This document shows positions 15,004 through 23,417 of a DNA stretch of 38,640 nt, piece by piece; position 1 is the first letter of the stretch, and every line of letters begins with the position of its first letter. The DNA comes from Candidatus Poseidonia sp. (GTDB lineage: Archaea > Thermoplasmatota > Poseidoniia > Poseidoniales > Poseidoniaceae). Made by a program: the position numbers and the translations under genes. The notes beneath the pieces were generated by a model. It was not told where the DNA came from. It worked only from the letters and a program-made list of their open reading frames with translations, and did no database searches. The DNA lies in contig JASLVM010000005.1 in assembly GCA_030741355.1 (NCBI GenBank), forward strand, positions 1-38,640, given 5' to 3'.

Positions 15004-16113
15004 GTGGACGGGCCAAAGGTCTCTGTTACGGTCTGTGTGCGCAACGGCGTTCAATGGATTGAGGGATGTTTGGAGGCCTTGCTCAACCAAACCTATCCCC
15101 ATATTGAAATCCTCGTCGTCAACGATGGTTCAGACGATGGCGCTGAAGCGGTCCTTTCACCCTTCCACGACCCGGACGGGGACCGAGGGTTCCCGCTAAC
15201 GGTGCACCACCAGCCCCCGTTGGGTTTGTCGGCGGGGCGTCATTGGGCGGTTGAGCATGCTTCAGGTGAGTGGGTGGCCATCACGGACATCGATGTGCGT
15301 CCCGAACAGGATTGGGTCGCCAACATGGTGGCCAACATCCAACCGGTCTCCGAGCAGGAACGGGTGGTTGCCGTCACGGGTCGAACGGTGTTTGAGCAAG
15401 CCAACGATTTGGTGAGTCGCCTTCGTTCGGTTGAAATCGCCGCAAAATACCGTGCTCGCCCTCGCCGAACCAGCCTTGCCAATGGGCCCTGTTCGATGTT
15501 TCATCGAGAGGCGTTGCTGGCCGTCGGCGGATTCGACCCGAGTTGGTATCATGCAGAAGACATGGAGGTCAGTCTTCGCCTGATCGAAGCGGGAGGTACC
15601 ATCGTTTACGCAAGGGACGCTTTGGTCAAGCACGTGCCGGAGACGGGCGCTCGGCATTTCCTGGCCAAACGGCGAAGAGACGCCCGCGCTCACCTCCGAA
15701 TCGTACGACACCATCCTAAACGTCGCCGACAAGGGCCGGGTTTCGATTTTCTTGGCAGTTCCACGATGGTTCTCTGCCTCTTTCCAATTTGGCTCGGCAT
15801 CGTGCTCTCGGGTATTCCGTTCGCATGGGGTCTGCTGGCGGGAGATCTTTCCATCAACAACAACGCGCTCGATGTGTGGGAGGGGCAGGTTCTCCTCGTT
15901 TCGTTCATTTTGCTCCTCATCCACGAGATTTTTCTCTGGCGTGGGCGTCTCGGTGTGGTGAACAGAGAAGTCATGCGAACAACATCAAAGAACAAACTCG
16001 TGGCGATGTTCGGTGTCCGCAGATTGACATTCCGTTGGAGCGTTGCGCTCTGGCAGGGTTTGTTGCTTGGCTGTGTCGATGCCTTGCTTGGACGCAACGG
16101 TCACAAGCGTTGA
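15004..16113 (+). CDS. Family 2 glycosyltransferase with C-terminal membrane helices
   Basis: This is a GT-A-fold inverting transferase that uses a nucleotide sugar. Visible motifs are VSVTVCVRNG, LNQTYPHIEILVVNDGSDDG, the metal-binding AITDIDVRPE (DxD-like), NGPCSMFHREALLAVGGFD and the catalytic-base region YHAEDMEVSLRLIEAG. After about residue 240 two or three hydrophobic helices follow (TMVLCLFPIWLGIVLSGIPF and VLLVSFILLLIHEIFLW), so it is anchored in the cytoplasmic membrane. The GTG start at 15004 follows the preceding stop without a gap, giving tight coupling to CoA synthesis that is probably only organisational. The product, perhaps a glycolipid or surface glycan, is unknown. Confidence 0.88.
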   Translation: MDGPKVSVTVCVRNGVQWIEGCLEALLNQTYPHIEILVVNDGSDDGAEAVLSPFHDPDGDRGFPLTVHHQPPLGLSAGRHWAVEHASGEWVAITDIDVRPEQDWVANMVANIQPVSEQERVVAVTGRTVFEQANDLVSRLRSVEIAAKYRARPRRTSLANGPCSMFHREALLAVGGFDPSWYHAEDMEVSLRLIEAGGTIVYARDALVKHVPETGARHFLAKRRRDARAHLRIVRHHPKRRRQGPGFDFLGSSTMVLCLFPIWLGIVLSGIPFAWGLLAGDLSINNNALDVWEGQVLLVSFILLLIHEIFLWRGRLGVVNREVMRTTSKNKLVAMFGVRRLTFRWSVALWQGLLLGCVDALLGRNGHKR

Positions 16114-16123
16114 GCACGCCTTC

Positions 16124-16672
16124 TCAATCGATTTTGTCATCGCCAGGTGGCACACGACTGGCATGGTTCAAGGCGAATCCAGAGGCCATCAGAGCGATGG
16201 TGACGGAATAGACGCCAACATCAATCCAACCTTGGTGAAGGATGCCGAAGTAGAGGTAGAAGGCGAGTCCCAGCAGGAGGCACCAAGCGGCCAATGTACG
16301 CTGTCCACCGCCGAGGCTTGGGTCGTTGAGAGCGGGCCAGGTGTCGTTGATGAGCAATCCTTTGGCCCAGTCGGCCACGTTGTTGCGCTCGTTCACGATA
16401 CGGGTTCCCAGAGCGATAAGGCCGACACAGGCGGCGATGAAGATGGTGTCTCCGAGTACTTCGAAGTGGAAACCGTCCTTTGCTTCTCCAAAGGCTGCGT
16501 TGGTGGTCTCAAAGGTCAACAAGCCTCCCCATGAAACATGGTAGGTCGGGTGTGCCATGCTGAACATGTTGAGGCCAGCAAGAACCAATCCCCAGATGCC
16601 AAGGAAGACCAAGGCAGAGGCATACGCGGGCACATTGCCTTCCATGGCTTGGCCGGTTTCATCGTCGCTCAT
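16124..16672 (-). CDS. Four-helix membrane protein, unknown function
   Basis: This 182-residue integral membrane protein has helices near YASALVFLGIWGLVLAGLNMF, TIFIAACVGLIALGTRIV, LAAWCLLLGLAFYLYFGILH and VGVYSVTIALMASGFAL. The start at 16672 (MSDDETG) is chosen over an in-frame ATG at 16705. The latter lies inside the TTAAAT box centred 27 nt upstream of 16672, which predicts a leaderless mRNA from 16672. An extracellular or loop segment between helices 1 and 2 is rich in Phe, Thr and Gly. The gene lies downstream of cdc6 and converges with the glycosyltransferase, 10 nt apart. I do not recognise a family. Confidence 0.75.
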   Translation of the reverse strand: MSDDETGQAMEGNVPAYASALVFLGIWGLVLAGLNMFSMAHPTYHVSWGGLLTFETTNAAFGEAKDGFHFEVLGDTIFIAACVGLIALGTRIVNERNNVADWAKGLLINDTWPALNDPSLGGGQRTLAAWCLLLGLAFYLYFGILHQGWIDVGVYSVTIALMASGFALNHASRVPPGDDKID

Positions 16673-16693
16673 GCTCTCGCCGACTGGCGTACT

Positions 16694-16703
16694 GCATTTA
16701 AGC
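16694..16703 (-). promoter_or_regulatory. TATA-like box for the four-helix protein
   Basis: On the minus strand GCTTAAATGC has its TTAAAT (16696-16701) centred about 27 nt before the ATG at 16672. This spacing fits a leaderless archaeal promoter and argues that the upstream in-frame ATG at 16705, which overlaps the box, is not the start. Confidence 0.45.
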
Positions 16704-16740
16704 ACACCGAACAGTGCGAACTGTCAGGTTTGGGGTTCAT

Positions 16741-17982
16741 TCACAGCGAGGTTTGATGGTGGTAATTGGCGTTGAAGACCACGTGCATTTCTTCCTCTGC
16801 TGTCGACATGATTTTTCTCACGTCCACGTTGGTTGGGATGCAGGAATTGATCTCCTTTGACCGACCGTAGCGACCTTTGCTGACCGTGCGGGCGGTGACC
16901 AAACCAAGCATGTCAAGATTGGAGATGAGTCCCGAAATCCTTCGTTGAGTCAACGGGTTTTGACGAATGTGCTGGCAGGCTTGCCGATAGATGTCGTACA
17001 CTTGTCCTGTTTGCACGTTTCGAAGACCGTTTTGCTCGTTGAGTAAAATGGAAGCCAAGACCAATTTTTGTTGACTTGGAAGGGTGGCGATGACCGGCGT
17101 CATTTGGTCGGATTCAATTTGACTCTGGGCGATGCGCACGTGGTTTTGATTGACGGTATCCTCGCCCGATTGTTCTGCTTTCTCGGCTGAAATGCGGAGC
17201 AGGTCAAGTGCACATCGTGCATCACCGTGTTCTTGTGCGGCCAAGGCAGCACACAATTCAATGACGCCCGGTCCGATGGCCTCGGCGTCGAGTCCGTCTT
17301 GGGCGCGTTGGCGAAGGATGTCCTGGAGTTGTTCTGCATCGTAAGGACGGAAGAGCACGTCCAACTGTCCCAATCGGGAGCGGACCCTTGGGTCAAGGAA
17401 GTCGGTAAATTTGAGGTCGTTTGAGATGCCGATGACACAGGCTCGTGCGCTCTTGAGCGAGGAATTCATGTTGGTCAGGTTGTAGAGCAGGTCATCGCCG
17501 GCCTTTCTCACCAAATGGTCAATTTCGTCGAGGACGATGACAAACACGCCGCCCCGTCGATCCATTCGTCGAATGAGCTCGTTGAAGACTCGGTCGGTCG
17601 GCCATCCCGTGAACGGGATTTCATCTTGTTCAAAATCCTCGAGCAGTGAATTTCCGATGTGGCTCAAGACCCTGTATTGGGTGTCGATTTGTCGGCAATT
17701 CACCATGATCGACTCGACTTGGCGACCCATGGTTTCGCCTTTGGCCCGGAGATGGTGGCACACATAGTCGGTGACGGCGGTCTTTCCCGCCCCGGTCACC
17801 CCGTACAACGTCATGTTGCTGGGAATGTGTCCTTTGAGGGCCTCCCAGAGGTTGTAGGAGATTTTCTCAATTTCTTGTTCCCGGTGAGGGAGGCGATGAG
17901 GCCTGAAGTTGTGGCGGAGATGTTCTTTGTTCTTGAAGAGGGTTTTCTGGGAAACGAACTTGTCAAAGATGTTGGTCTCCAC
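16741..17982 (-). CDS. cdc6: Orc1/Cdc6 replication initiator
   Basis: The archaeal Orc1/Cdc6 protein binds origin repeats and helps load the MCM helicase. The 413 residues show an AAA+ domain: Walker A GVTGAGKT (61-68), Walker B FVIVLDEID (147-155), sensor 1 GISND (185-189), DPRVRSRLG (197-205), and sensor 2 HGDARCALDLLR (252-263). A C-terminal winged helix follows (RRISGLISNLDMLGLVTAR). The start is a GTG at 17982, preceded by AAGGAGGTGA eight bases upstream, the strongest Shine-Dalgarno site in the window. Upstream lies a repeat-rich region (17983-18075). The archaeal origin is often next to this gene. It is 413 residues, a normal size for the family. Confidence 0.95.
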   Translation of the reverse strand: METNIFDKFVSQKTLFKNKEHLRHNFRPHRLPHREQEIEKISYNLWEALKGHIPSNMTLYGVTGAGKTAVTDYVCHHLRAKGETMGRQVESIMVNCRQIDTQYRVLSHIGNSLLEDFEQDEIPFTGWPTDRVFNELIRRMDRRGGVFVIVLDEIDHLVRKAGDDLLYNLTNMNSSLKSARACVIGISNDLKFTDFLDPRVRSRLGQLDVLFRPYDAEQLQDILRQRAQDGLDAEAIGPGVIELCAALAAQEHGDARCALDLLRISAEKAEQSGEDTVNQNHVRIAQSQIESDQMTPVIATLPSQQKLVLASILLNEQNGLRNVQTGQVYDIYRQACQHIRQNPLTQRRISGLISNLDMLGLVTARTVSKGRYGRSKEINSCIPTNVDVRKIMSTAEEEMHVVFNANYHHQTSL

Positions 17983-18075
17983 GTAAATTCACCTCCTTAT
18001 TTATACCAAAGACGAGGGAGTCATTTTCGGACTCAACGCCATGTTGCCACTGAGTCCGAGTCCCCCTTATATGCC
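17983..18075 (-). promoter_or_regulatory. cdc6 upstream region with inverted repeat and GAGTC cluster
   Basis: TCGGACTCA (18027-18035) and TGAGTCCGA (18051-18059) form a perfect 9-bp inverted repeat with a 15-nt spacer. GAGTC/GACTC occurs four times within about 50 bp. On the minus strand CATATAAGGGGG (18063-18073) is a TATA box that would start transcription near 18043, in the middle of the inverted repeat, giving a leader of about 60 nt. A second AT-rich box, TATAAATA (18000-18007), lies too close to the GTG to serve a full leader. The repeat is well placed for autoregulation or as an origin-recognition site. CAGTGGCAAC within the loop resembles part of the Pyrococcus ORB, weakly. Confidence 0.5.
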
Positions 18076-18150
18076 TGTCCACGGGAAGAGATGGGAGGGC
18101 TGGATTTTGGGAAAAGTGTACGCCTCACTTTAGGATATAAAGATAGGCCA

Positions 18151-18201
18151 GAAAATGAAAAATGAACACGTTCCAAAATGAAATTCGTCCGGATGCAAAT
18201 A
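18151..18201 (-). terminator. T-rich terminator of the metallo-hydrolase gene
   Basis: On the minus strand, just after the hydrolase stop, the RNA-like strand has repeated T tracts (CATTTTGG, CATTTTTCATTTTC) over about 45 nt. Archaeal RNA polymerase terminates on such runs of T without a hairpin. The same interval separates this gene from the cdc6 promoter region. Confidence 0.45.
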
Positions 18202-18984
18202 TCAGAAATCCCAAGATTTCCCGTTCCACTGGATGAGGTCTCCGTCGTGAAGTTGAACCACATGCGAGGGAAAGGTCGGTTCGGCATCTTCGAGGACTTT
18301 TGGATAAGGGCTCTCGTCGTCGATGTAGGTATGTGTGATGCCCAAGGGGGTGCTGCATCGCTCGGCCAGGGCCGTGATGTCTTTGGGTTTGTGATGGTGG
18401 GTTGAGGGGACCCAGTCCGGGAATCCCATTTCCAACACGGCAAGCTGAGAACGCTCAATCGCCTCGTAGAGCGGATCGCATGGACCGGAATCCCCGCTGT
18501 GAACAAAAGAGGCCCCGTCTTCGTGTTCAAAGCGATAACCGTGGGGCTCAACAGCGTCCTCATGGTGGACTTCAAAACGCTCCCACCGCCATCCGTCGTC
18601 CAGTTGTCCTTCGTCTTCCATTCTCCACGTGATGTGTTCGAGCATGCTGTCCAACGATCCTGGGAACGCCAACTGGCACAGATGCGTGAGTCGCTCCTTG
18701 ACAAACGGTGTGCCGACCACGGTAAGCGGCTGCTGGCCTTCACGGTCAGAGATGTATTTTCGTTCGAGCAAAAGGAAGGGGAAGCCGAAGACGTGGTCGC
18801 CGTGAACGTGGGTGATGAACACGGTTCGCACGCTGGAAACGTCATGGCCGGCACGACGGAGTCCAGCGAGAGCCGTCGGGGGCGCATCGATGATATGGTG
18901 GCCATCAAAGAGGGCGAAGGAGTGGTGTCGCCCGTGCGGAAGGAAGGCGTTGCCCGTTCCCAACATTTCGATGCGGTGGGCCAT
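18202..18984 (-). CDS. Metallo-beta-lactamase-fold hydrolase, RNase Z-like
   Basis: The 260-residue protein has the MBL fold with two-zinc ligands: HVHGDH at 59-64, His140 region (EVHHED), Asp165 in HSGDSGP and His218 in GITHTYIDD. The HVHGDHVFGFPFLL segment and IIDAPPTALAGLRRAG resemble RNase Z and related phosphodiesterases. However, the tRNA-binding exosite arm of RNase Z is not evident and the protein is shorter than true RNase Z (about 300). A role in tRNA 3'-end processing or as another phosphodiesterase is therefore plausible but not settled. It diverges from the flavin reductase at 19116, sharing a 131-nt gap. Confidence 0.85.
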   Translation of the reverse strand: MAHRIEMLGTGNAFLPHGRHHSFALFDGHHIIDAPPTALAGLRRAGHDVSSVRTVFITHVHGDHVFGFPFLLLERKYISDREGQQPLTVVGTPFVKERLTHLCQLAFPGSLDSMLEHITWRMEDEGQLDDGWRWERFEVHHEDAVEPHGYRFEHEDGASFVHSGDSGPCDPLYEAIERSQLAVLEMGFPDWVPSTHHHKPKDITALAERCSTPLGITHTYIDDESPYPKVLEDAEPTFPSHVVQLHDGDLIQWNGKSWDF

Positions 18985-19063
18985 GGTGTCGGGAACGCAC
19001 GGTGCTTCTTCTTCTCATCGGTTGCTTCCGCTGCAGAGGAGGATGTGAAACGATACCAACCAT

Positions 19064-19105
19064 GATATAGCGACCTTGAGTGCGAAAATCATCCCCCGTG
19101 GGATG
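19064..19105 (+). promoter_or_regulatory. Promoter with palindrome at the predicted start site
   Basis: GATATAG (19064-19070) is a TATA box for the reductase at 19116; the predicted start is near 19093. CATCCC (19090-19095) and GGGATG (19100-19105) form a perfect 6-bp inverted repeat with a 4-nt spacer spanning that start. GAGGTG (19105-19110) before the ATG at 19116 is a good ribosome binding site. Confidence 0.4.
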
Positions 19106-19115
19106 AGGTGAGGAG

Positions 19116-20366
19116 ATGACTGGTTGGTCTGCAAAAAACCCCTACATGACACAAATTACTGAGAACTACATTCTCAACGGCGAGGGCTCTCGCAAAGAGA
19201 CGCGACACATCGTCTTCGCGTTGGGAGACTCAGGCATGGATTACAAAGTCGGCGATGCGCTCGGTGTCCTTGCGGAAAACCCACCGCACATCGTTGACGA
19301 ACTGCTCGAAGTCCAAGGTTGGGACCGCGAGGCTACGGTCACCACGCACAACGGAGAGCGTTCGCTCTACGATGCCCTCAAGAAGGACTTTGAAGTCCAC
19401 ATGGCGAACAAAAAATTCGTCCAATCTCTCGCCGAGAAAGTCGTCTCTGCCGGTATGAAAATCTCAATGAGCATCGTTTCTCGAACCCGAAACGAGAACG
19501 CTTGGTCGGCTTCTGACGATGAGCAGATGCCCCCGGCGCTTCGTCCATCGGTTCCATCCGACGACCCAGCGGCTCAAGTCGAAGCCATCACGGCGGACAC
19601 CAAGGCCATTGAGGATTATCTTTGGACTCGCGATTACGTGGACATCATGCGAGAATTTGAGGTGAAGTACACGCCTGAGGAATTCCTTGAACTGGCCGAC
19701 CGCCTCAAGCCCCGTCTCTACTCCATCGCATCTTCCCACGATGCTCACCCGGGCTTTGTGGAATTGACCGTGGGTATCGTCCGCTTCGAATACAACGGAC
19801 GGGCGCGCGGTGGATTGTGCACCCAATTCATGGCCGACGAAATCGATACCTCCGGTGCCCCCATCGGCGTGTTCATGTCACCAACGAAATCCTTCATTCT
19901 CCCCGAAGACAAGGACACGGACATCATCATGGTTGGCCCCGGCACCGGTATTGCGCCGTTCAGGGCCTTCATGGAACAGCGTGTCCATGACGGTGGCTCG
20001 GGCAAGAATTGGTTGTTCTTTGGCGACCAGTCGGCAAAAACAGAATACTACTACAAAGATGAAATTGAGAGTTGGGTTGATGAAGGCCACCTCTGGCGCT
20101 TCACCACCGCTTGGTCTCGAGACCAAGAAGAGAAAATCTACGTTCAACACCGTCTCAAGGAGCACGGTGCGGAAGTTTGGGAATGGTTCGAACGAGGGGC
20201 TTACTTCTACATCTGCGGCGACAAACAGTACATGGCCAAAGACGTTCACCGTGCCTTGATTCAAATCGCCATCGACCACGGTGGCATGTCTGAAGAGGAC
20301 GCTACGCACTTCATCGAGAAGACGATGATGCGCGAAGAAAAGCGCTACCTTCGAGATGTTTACTGA
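19116..20366 (+). CDS. CysJ-type FAD/NADPH reductase without flavodoxin domain
   Basis: This protein transfers electrons from NADPH through FAD to a partner. It resembles the ferredoxin-reductase half of sulfite reductase flavoprotein. Family parts are KNPYMTQITENYILNGEGS, YKVGDALGVLAENPP, RLYSIASS (FAD), GGLCTQFMAD, GPGTGIAPFRAFM (NADPH), WLFFGDQ, and YFYICGDKQYMAKDVHRALI near the C-terminus. The 416 residues lack the N-terminal FMN-binding flavodoxin domain of CysJ, so a separate flavodoxin or ferredoxin, or direct use by a hemoprotein, is expected. No sulfite reductase hemoprotein is nearby. It could serve as reductase for the BoxB oxygenase, though BoxA proteins carry ferredoxin domains absent here. 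It converges on the next gene with stop codons abutting as TGATCA. Confidence 0.88.
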   Translation: MTGWSAKNPYMTQITENYILNGEGSRKETRHIVFALGDSGMDYKVGDALGVLAENPPHIVDELLEVQGWDREATVTTHNGERSLYDALKKDFEVHMANKKFVQSLAEKVVSAGMKISMSIVSRTRNENAWSASDDEQMPPALRPSVPSDDPAAQVEAITADTKAIEDYLWTRDYVDIMREFEVKYTPEEFLELADRLKPRLYSIASSHDAHPGFVELTVGIVRFEYNGRARGGLCTQFMADEIDTSGAPIGVFMSPTKSFILPEDKDTDIIMVGPGTGIAPFRAFMEQRVHDGGSGKNWLFFGDQSAKTEYYYKDEIESWVDEGHLWRFTTAWSRDQEEKIYVQHRLKEHGAEVWEWFERGAYFYICGDKQYMAKDVHRALIQIAIDHGGMSEEDATHFIEKTMMREEKRYLRDVY

Positions 20367-20831
20367 TCATTCCATCGGCAGCGGGACGCTCATCACGGGA
20401 ATCCCGGCTTCGTTGGCCATCGCCTCCATGTGCTTGGTCCACACCGACTGCGGGCCAGGAAACGCCAACATGTGCGTGGCGTGCTTCATCATCCGTTCGC
20501 CCAAATCAGCGACCGCCTCACCTCGTCCGGAATCTTCGGCGGTGTTCGGTCGAGGTGCCCCCCAAGCTTCGGTGAACACGGCGACGGGAATGTTGTGATT
20601 GTCTGCCCACCGTTCGGCAAGGTAGTCAACACCACTCGCTCCGCCAAGAATGATGACATCGGGATAACCGTTGTATTTGCACCACATGTTCATCTCGTCC
20701 TCAAAGAAACTGAAATCGTAAAATTTCGAGTTCCCACACACGATCAAATTGATGATTTTTCCGTCTTTGTTGAGGTCCTTCCCGGCGAGGGCCTCCAACA
20801 CTTGGCTCCCGGTCAACGTCGTTCCGCTCAT
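20367..20831 (-). CDS. SLOG/DUF2493-type Rossmann protein
   Basis: This 154-residue protein has a Rossmann-like SLOG core: IINLIVCGNSKFYDFSFFED, then VIILGGASGVDYLAERWADNHNIPVAVFTEAW and a later GERMMKHATHMLAFPGPQS. The GGASGVD and AERWA segments match the DUF2493 pattern, where proteins are thought to bind nucleotides or nucleotide derivatives. ATG at 20831 (MSGTTLTG) is chosen over one at 20909; the extra 26 residues would be hydrophobic and unlike the family, and a TTGATACC box lies about 25 nt upstream of 20831. It converges on the reductase gene with no gap. The ligand and role are unknown; SLOG proteins occur in nucleotide signalling and DNA metabolism. Confidence 0.72.
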   Translation of the reverse strand: MSGTTLTGSQVLEALAGKDLNKDGKIINLIVCGNSKFYDFSFFEDEMNMWCKYNGYPDVIILGGASGVDYLAERWADNHNIPVAVFTEAWGAPRPNTAEDSGRGEAVADLGERMMKHATHMLAFPGPQSVWTKHMEAMANEAGIPVMSVPLPME

Positions 20832-21138
20832 GTGGGCCCATGGGCGTGTCACGGTATCAAGGTTCGGTAAAAAAAACAGATAAACCGTAGTTTTCCGGAA
20901 AGAAAACACGCCAATCCGTCAAAAAGCAGAGAAGCGTGCGCGGTTTTGCAAGAAAAAAATCTCCGAACCATGCGTCAATTGATGTTTCGTAAACGGGGGT
21001 CAAAGCCTTGGGGAGTTTATCCTCCGGAAGAAGTGCACTCAACGCGGTGATGGCTTGTAGAAATCGGGGTTCACCATCGCGTGAACTTCTCCTCTTCGGA
21101 CCGCTTTCCTCATAGATTGACTCGGCTGACGCAGAACC
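20832..21138. other. 307-nt spacer between divergent genes
   Basis: The stretch holds the minus-strand promoter of the SLOG gene (T-rich near 20868-20876) and the plus-strand promoter of accC (CATAGATT at 21111-21118, centred 25 nt before the ATG at 21139). GTTCAC (21069-21074) and GTGAAC (21081-21086) form a 6-bp inverted repeat with a 6-nt spacer. No RNA gene or coding region is seen; the long frames crossing it are antisense to accC. Confidence 0.5.
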
Positions 21139-22479
21139 ATGGGCTTCAAGCGCGTCCTGATTGCTAACCGCGGCGAAATCGCTCTTCGCATCCTGCGAAC
21201 CCTCCGGGATATGGGCATCGAGGCGGCCATCATCCACGGCCGAGAAGACCGACTCTCGTTGCCCGTCCAAATGGCGGACATTGCTTATCCAAACTACCGT
21301 GCGAACCCGTTGGATTCCTACCTTGACATCGAAGCCGTGGTGCAGGCGGCCAAGGAACTGGAATGCGATGCCGTGCATCCAGGCTATGGTTTCCTTGCCG
21401 AGAACGCTGCCTTTGTTGCTCGTCTTGAGGAGGAAGGCATCACGTTCATTGGGCCTGCCTCGGGTGTGATCACGCTGCTTGGCGACAAAATCGAGGCTCG
21501 CGCTGCGATGGAAGCAGCCGGGCTCCCAACGGCCAAGGGGTCCTCCGAACCCATTGCCAGTGCAGACGTCGCCAGCGCACTCGCCGATGACATCGGTTAT
21601 CCAGTCATCATCAAAGCCGCCGCTGGTGGAGGCGGCATCGGCATGCAAATCGTGCAAAAAGCCGATGAATTCGAGAGCGCACTGAAGTTGTGTCAATCCC
21701 GTGCAAAGTCGGCCTTTGGCGACGAGCGGGTCTTTGTCGAAAAGTACATCCAGGGCGCTCAGCACGTGGAATTCCAAGTCTTGGCTGATGGAAAGAACGC
21801 CATTCACTTCGGTGAGCGCTTTTGCTCGATTCAACGACGCCATCAGAAACTTGTCGAAGAAGGCCCTTGGTTGACCGATGAAAAGCGAGCCGAAATTGGA
21901 GCCCTTGTGTGCCAAGGGGCCGAATCGGTTGGATACAAAGGACTGGCAACTTTTGAGTTTCTGCGTGACGCCAACGGGGATTTCTATTTCCTTGAAGTCA
22001 ACCCTCGTGTTCAGGTGGAACACACGGTGACTGAACTCATCACCGGGCACAACCTTGTCGAACTTGGTATCCGAGTGGCTCAAGGCGAAGCGCTGCCGCT
22101 GAAGCAAGAGGACATCACGTGGCGTGGACACGCCATCCAGTGCCGCCTCAACGCCGAGGATCCCCGGGAATTTGTTCCAAGCCCAGGTCGCTTGTGGGAG
22201 TGCCATTTCCCGAGTGGCTTTGGTATCCGTTGCGATACCCACGCCCACCCTGGCTACGAGATGCCGGGTTGTTTCGATTCCTTACTGGCCAAACTCTTGG
22301 TGTGGGGACGAGACCGTGAGGACGCTGTACGTCGGATGAAAACGGCGCTGGACGAGACCATGATCACCGGTGTAGAGCATTTGATTCCGCTTCATCGTCG
22401 AATCATGGATGAGGAAGACTTCAACAACGGCGATATCACGATTCAGTACATTGACATGCACCAAGAATTGCTTGGTTGA
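21139..22479 (+). CDS. accC: Biotin carboxylase subunit (AccC/PccA type)
   Basis: Biotin carboxylase adds carboxyl phosphate-derived CO2 to biotin on its carrier protein, the first half-reaction of acetyl/propionyl-CoA carboxylase. The 446 residues have the N-terminal LIANRGEIALRILRTLRDMG, HPGYGFLAENA, ATP-grasp with GDK (115-117) and AAAGGGGIGMQ (160-170), ERFCSIQRRHQK, LEVNPRVQVEHTVTE, and RLNAEDP. It ends before any biotin-carrier domain, so it is a stand-alone subunit. The usual GGGGRGM/GGGGKGM is GGGGIGM here, as in some acyl-CoA carboxylases. No carboxyltransferase or biotin carrier gene is in the window. It could carboxylate acetyl-CoA for the ketosynthase at 36859, but this is inference. 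Confidence 0.93.
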   Translation: MGFKRVLIANRGEIALRILRTLRDMGIEAAIIHGREDRLSLPVQMADIAYPNYRANPLDSYLDIEAVVQAAKELECDAVHPGYGFLAENAAFVARLEEEGITFIGPASGVITLLGDKIEARAAMEAAGLPTAKGSSEPIASADVASALADDIGYPVIIKAAAGGGGIGMQIVQKADEFESALKLCQSRAKSAFGDERVFVEKYIQGAQHVEFQVLADGKNAIHFGERFCSIQRRHQKLVEEGPWLTDEKRAEIGALVCQGAESVGYKGLATFEFLRDANGDFYFLEVNPRVQVEHTVTELITGHNLVELGIRVAQGEALPLKQEDITWRGHAIQCRLNAEDPREFVPSPGRLWECHFPSGFGIRCDTHAHPGYEMPGCFDSLLAKLLVWGRDREDAVRRMKTALDETMITGVEHLIPLHRRIMDEEDFNNGDITIQYIDMHQELLG

Positions 22480-22493
22480 GGGGGGTGTTGGAA

Positions 22494-23417
22494 ATGAGCG
22501 TACTTATCGTTGGTAGCATCGCCTATGACTCGGTGGCATCTCCCGCAGGCTCTGTTGAACAAGCCCTTGGTGGTTCAGCCACGTACGGGGGGCTGTCTTG
22601 CCGATTTTTGCAACGTCATTTGACCGGCCACGAAACCGGACTTGTCGGTGTGGTTGGCGAAGATTTTGCTGAAGAAGACCGCCAAATTCTAGCCGATGCG
22701 GGGCTCGACCTTGGAGGCCTCGAAACAGCGGAAGGCGAGACCTTTCGGTGGGAAGGTGCCTATCATGGGTCCATGGCTGAGGCTGAAACAAAAGCAACGT
22801 ACTTGAACGTCTTTGAGCACTTTCAGCCCGTTGTACCAACGGATTGGAACCAACCGAACGTGGTGTTTTGCGCCAACCTCCACCCTGGCCTACAACAGCA
22901 AGTTCTCGAGCAAACACAAGCCACCCGTATGACCATGCTCGATTCGATGAACCTCTGGATCACCATCGCCAAACCGGCCCTCCTTGAGGTCATGCAAGCG
23001 GTGGATTTGATCATCATCAACGACGGTGAAGCACGCATGCTTTCCGAAGATGAGAACCTCGTTCGGGCCATGCACACTTTGGCAGAGGAAACCAACACGA
23101 CCACCCTCATCGTGAAGCGTGGGGAACACGGCGTGTTGGCCCTTCACGAGGGAGCGCTTCTCGCCCTTCCCGCCGTTCCCACGGCGGATGTGGTCGACCC
23201 AACGGGTTGTGGCGATACTTTTGCAGGAGCCCTCGCCGCTCATTTGGCCTCGGGTTCGGGTCAACTCACGCTGGATGAATTACGCACGGGCTTGATGATG
23301 GCCACGGTCATGGCAAGTTTCACCCTCGAAGCGTTTGGAACGTCGGCGCTTCGAAGTTTAGAAGGCTCTTCGTTTGACCAACGAATGGATGCTTATCGCT
23401 CCATGTTGGGTCATTGA
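22494..23417 (+). CDS. PfkB-family carbohydrate kinase
   Basis: PfkB-type kinases phosphorylate sugars or nucleosides. The 307 residues start at an ATG at 22494 preceded by GAGGGGGGTG; an upstream TTG at 22476 overlaps the accC stop and is less likely. The N-terminal GGSATYGG segment (27-33) binds substrate. DPTGCGDTFAGA (235-246) is the ATP-binding and catalytic motif with Asp241 the base; the usual Ala of DPTGAGD is Cys here. LDSMNLWI (149-156) is typical of one sub-branch. The substrate is not predictable. It follows accC by 14 nt and is convergent with the next gene, whose stop abuts its own as TGATCA. Confidence 0.9.
   Translation: MSVLIVGSIAYDSVASPAGSVEQALGGSATYGGLSCRFLQRHLTGHETGLVGVVGEDFAEEDRQILADAGLDLGGLETAEGETFRWEGAYHGSMAEAETKATYLNVFEHFQPVVPTDWNQPNVVFCANLHPGLQQQVLEQTQATRMTMLDSMNLWITIAKPALLEVMQAVDLIIINDGEARMLSEDENLVRAMHTLAEETNTTTLIVKRGEHGVLALHEGALLALPAVPTADVVDPTGCGDTFAGALAAHLASGSGQLTLDELRTGLMMATVMASFTLEAFGTSALRSLEGSSFDQRMDAYRSMLGH

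Noticed and set aside
18178-18405. Small plus-strand frame beginning MKFVRMQ with a TATA-like GATATAAAG upstream
   Set aside because: It is antisense to the metallo-hydrolase coding region and has no family resemblance.
20857-22248. 463-codon minus-strand frame
   Set aside because: It is antisense to the unmistakable biotin carboxylase and its translation resembles no protein family; high GC at codon third positions creates such shadows.
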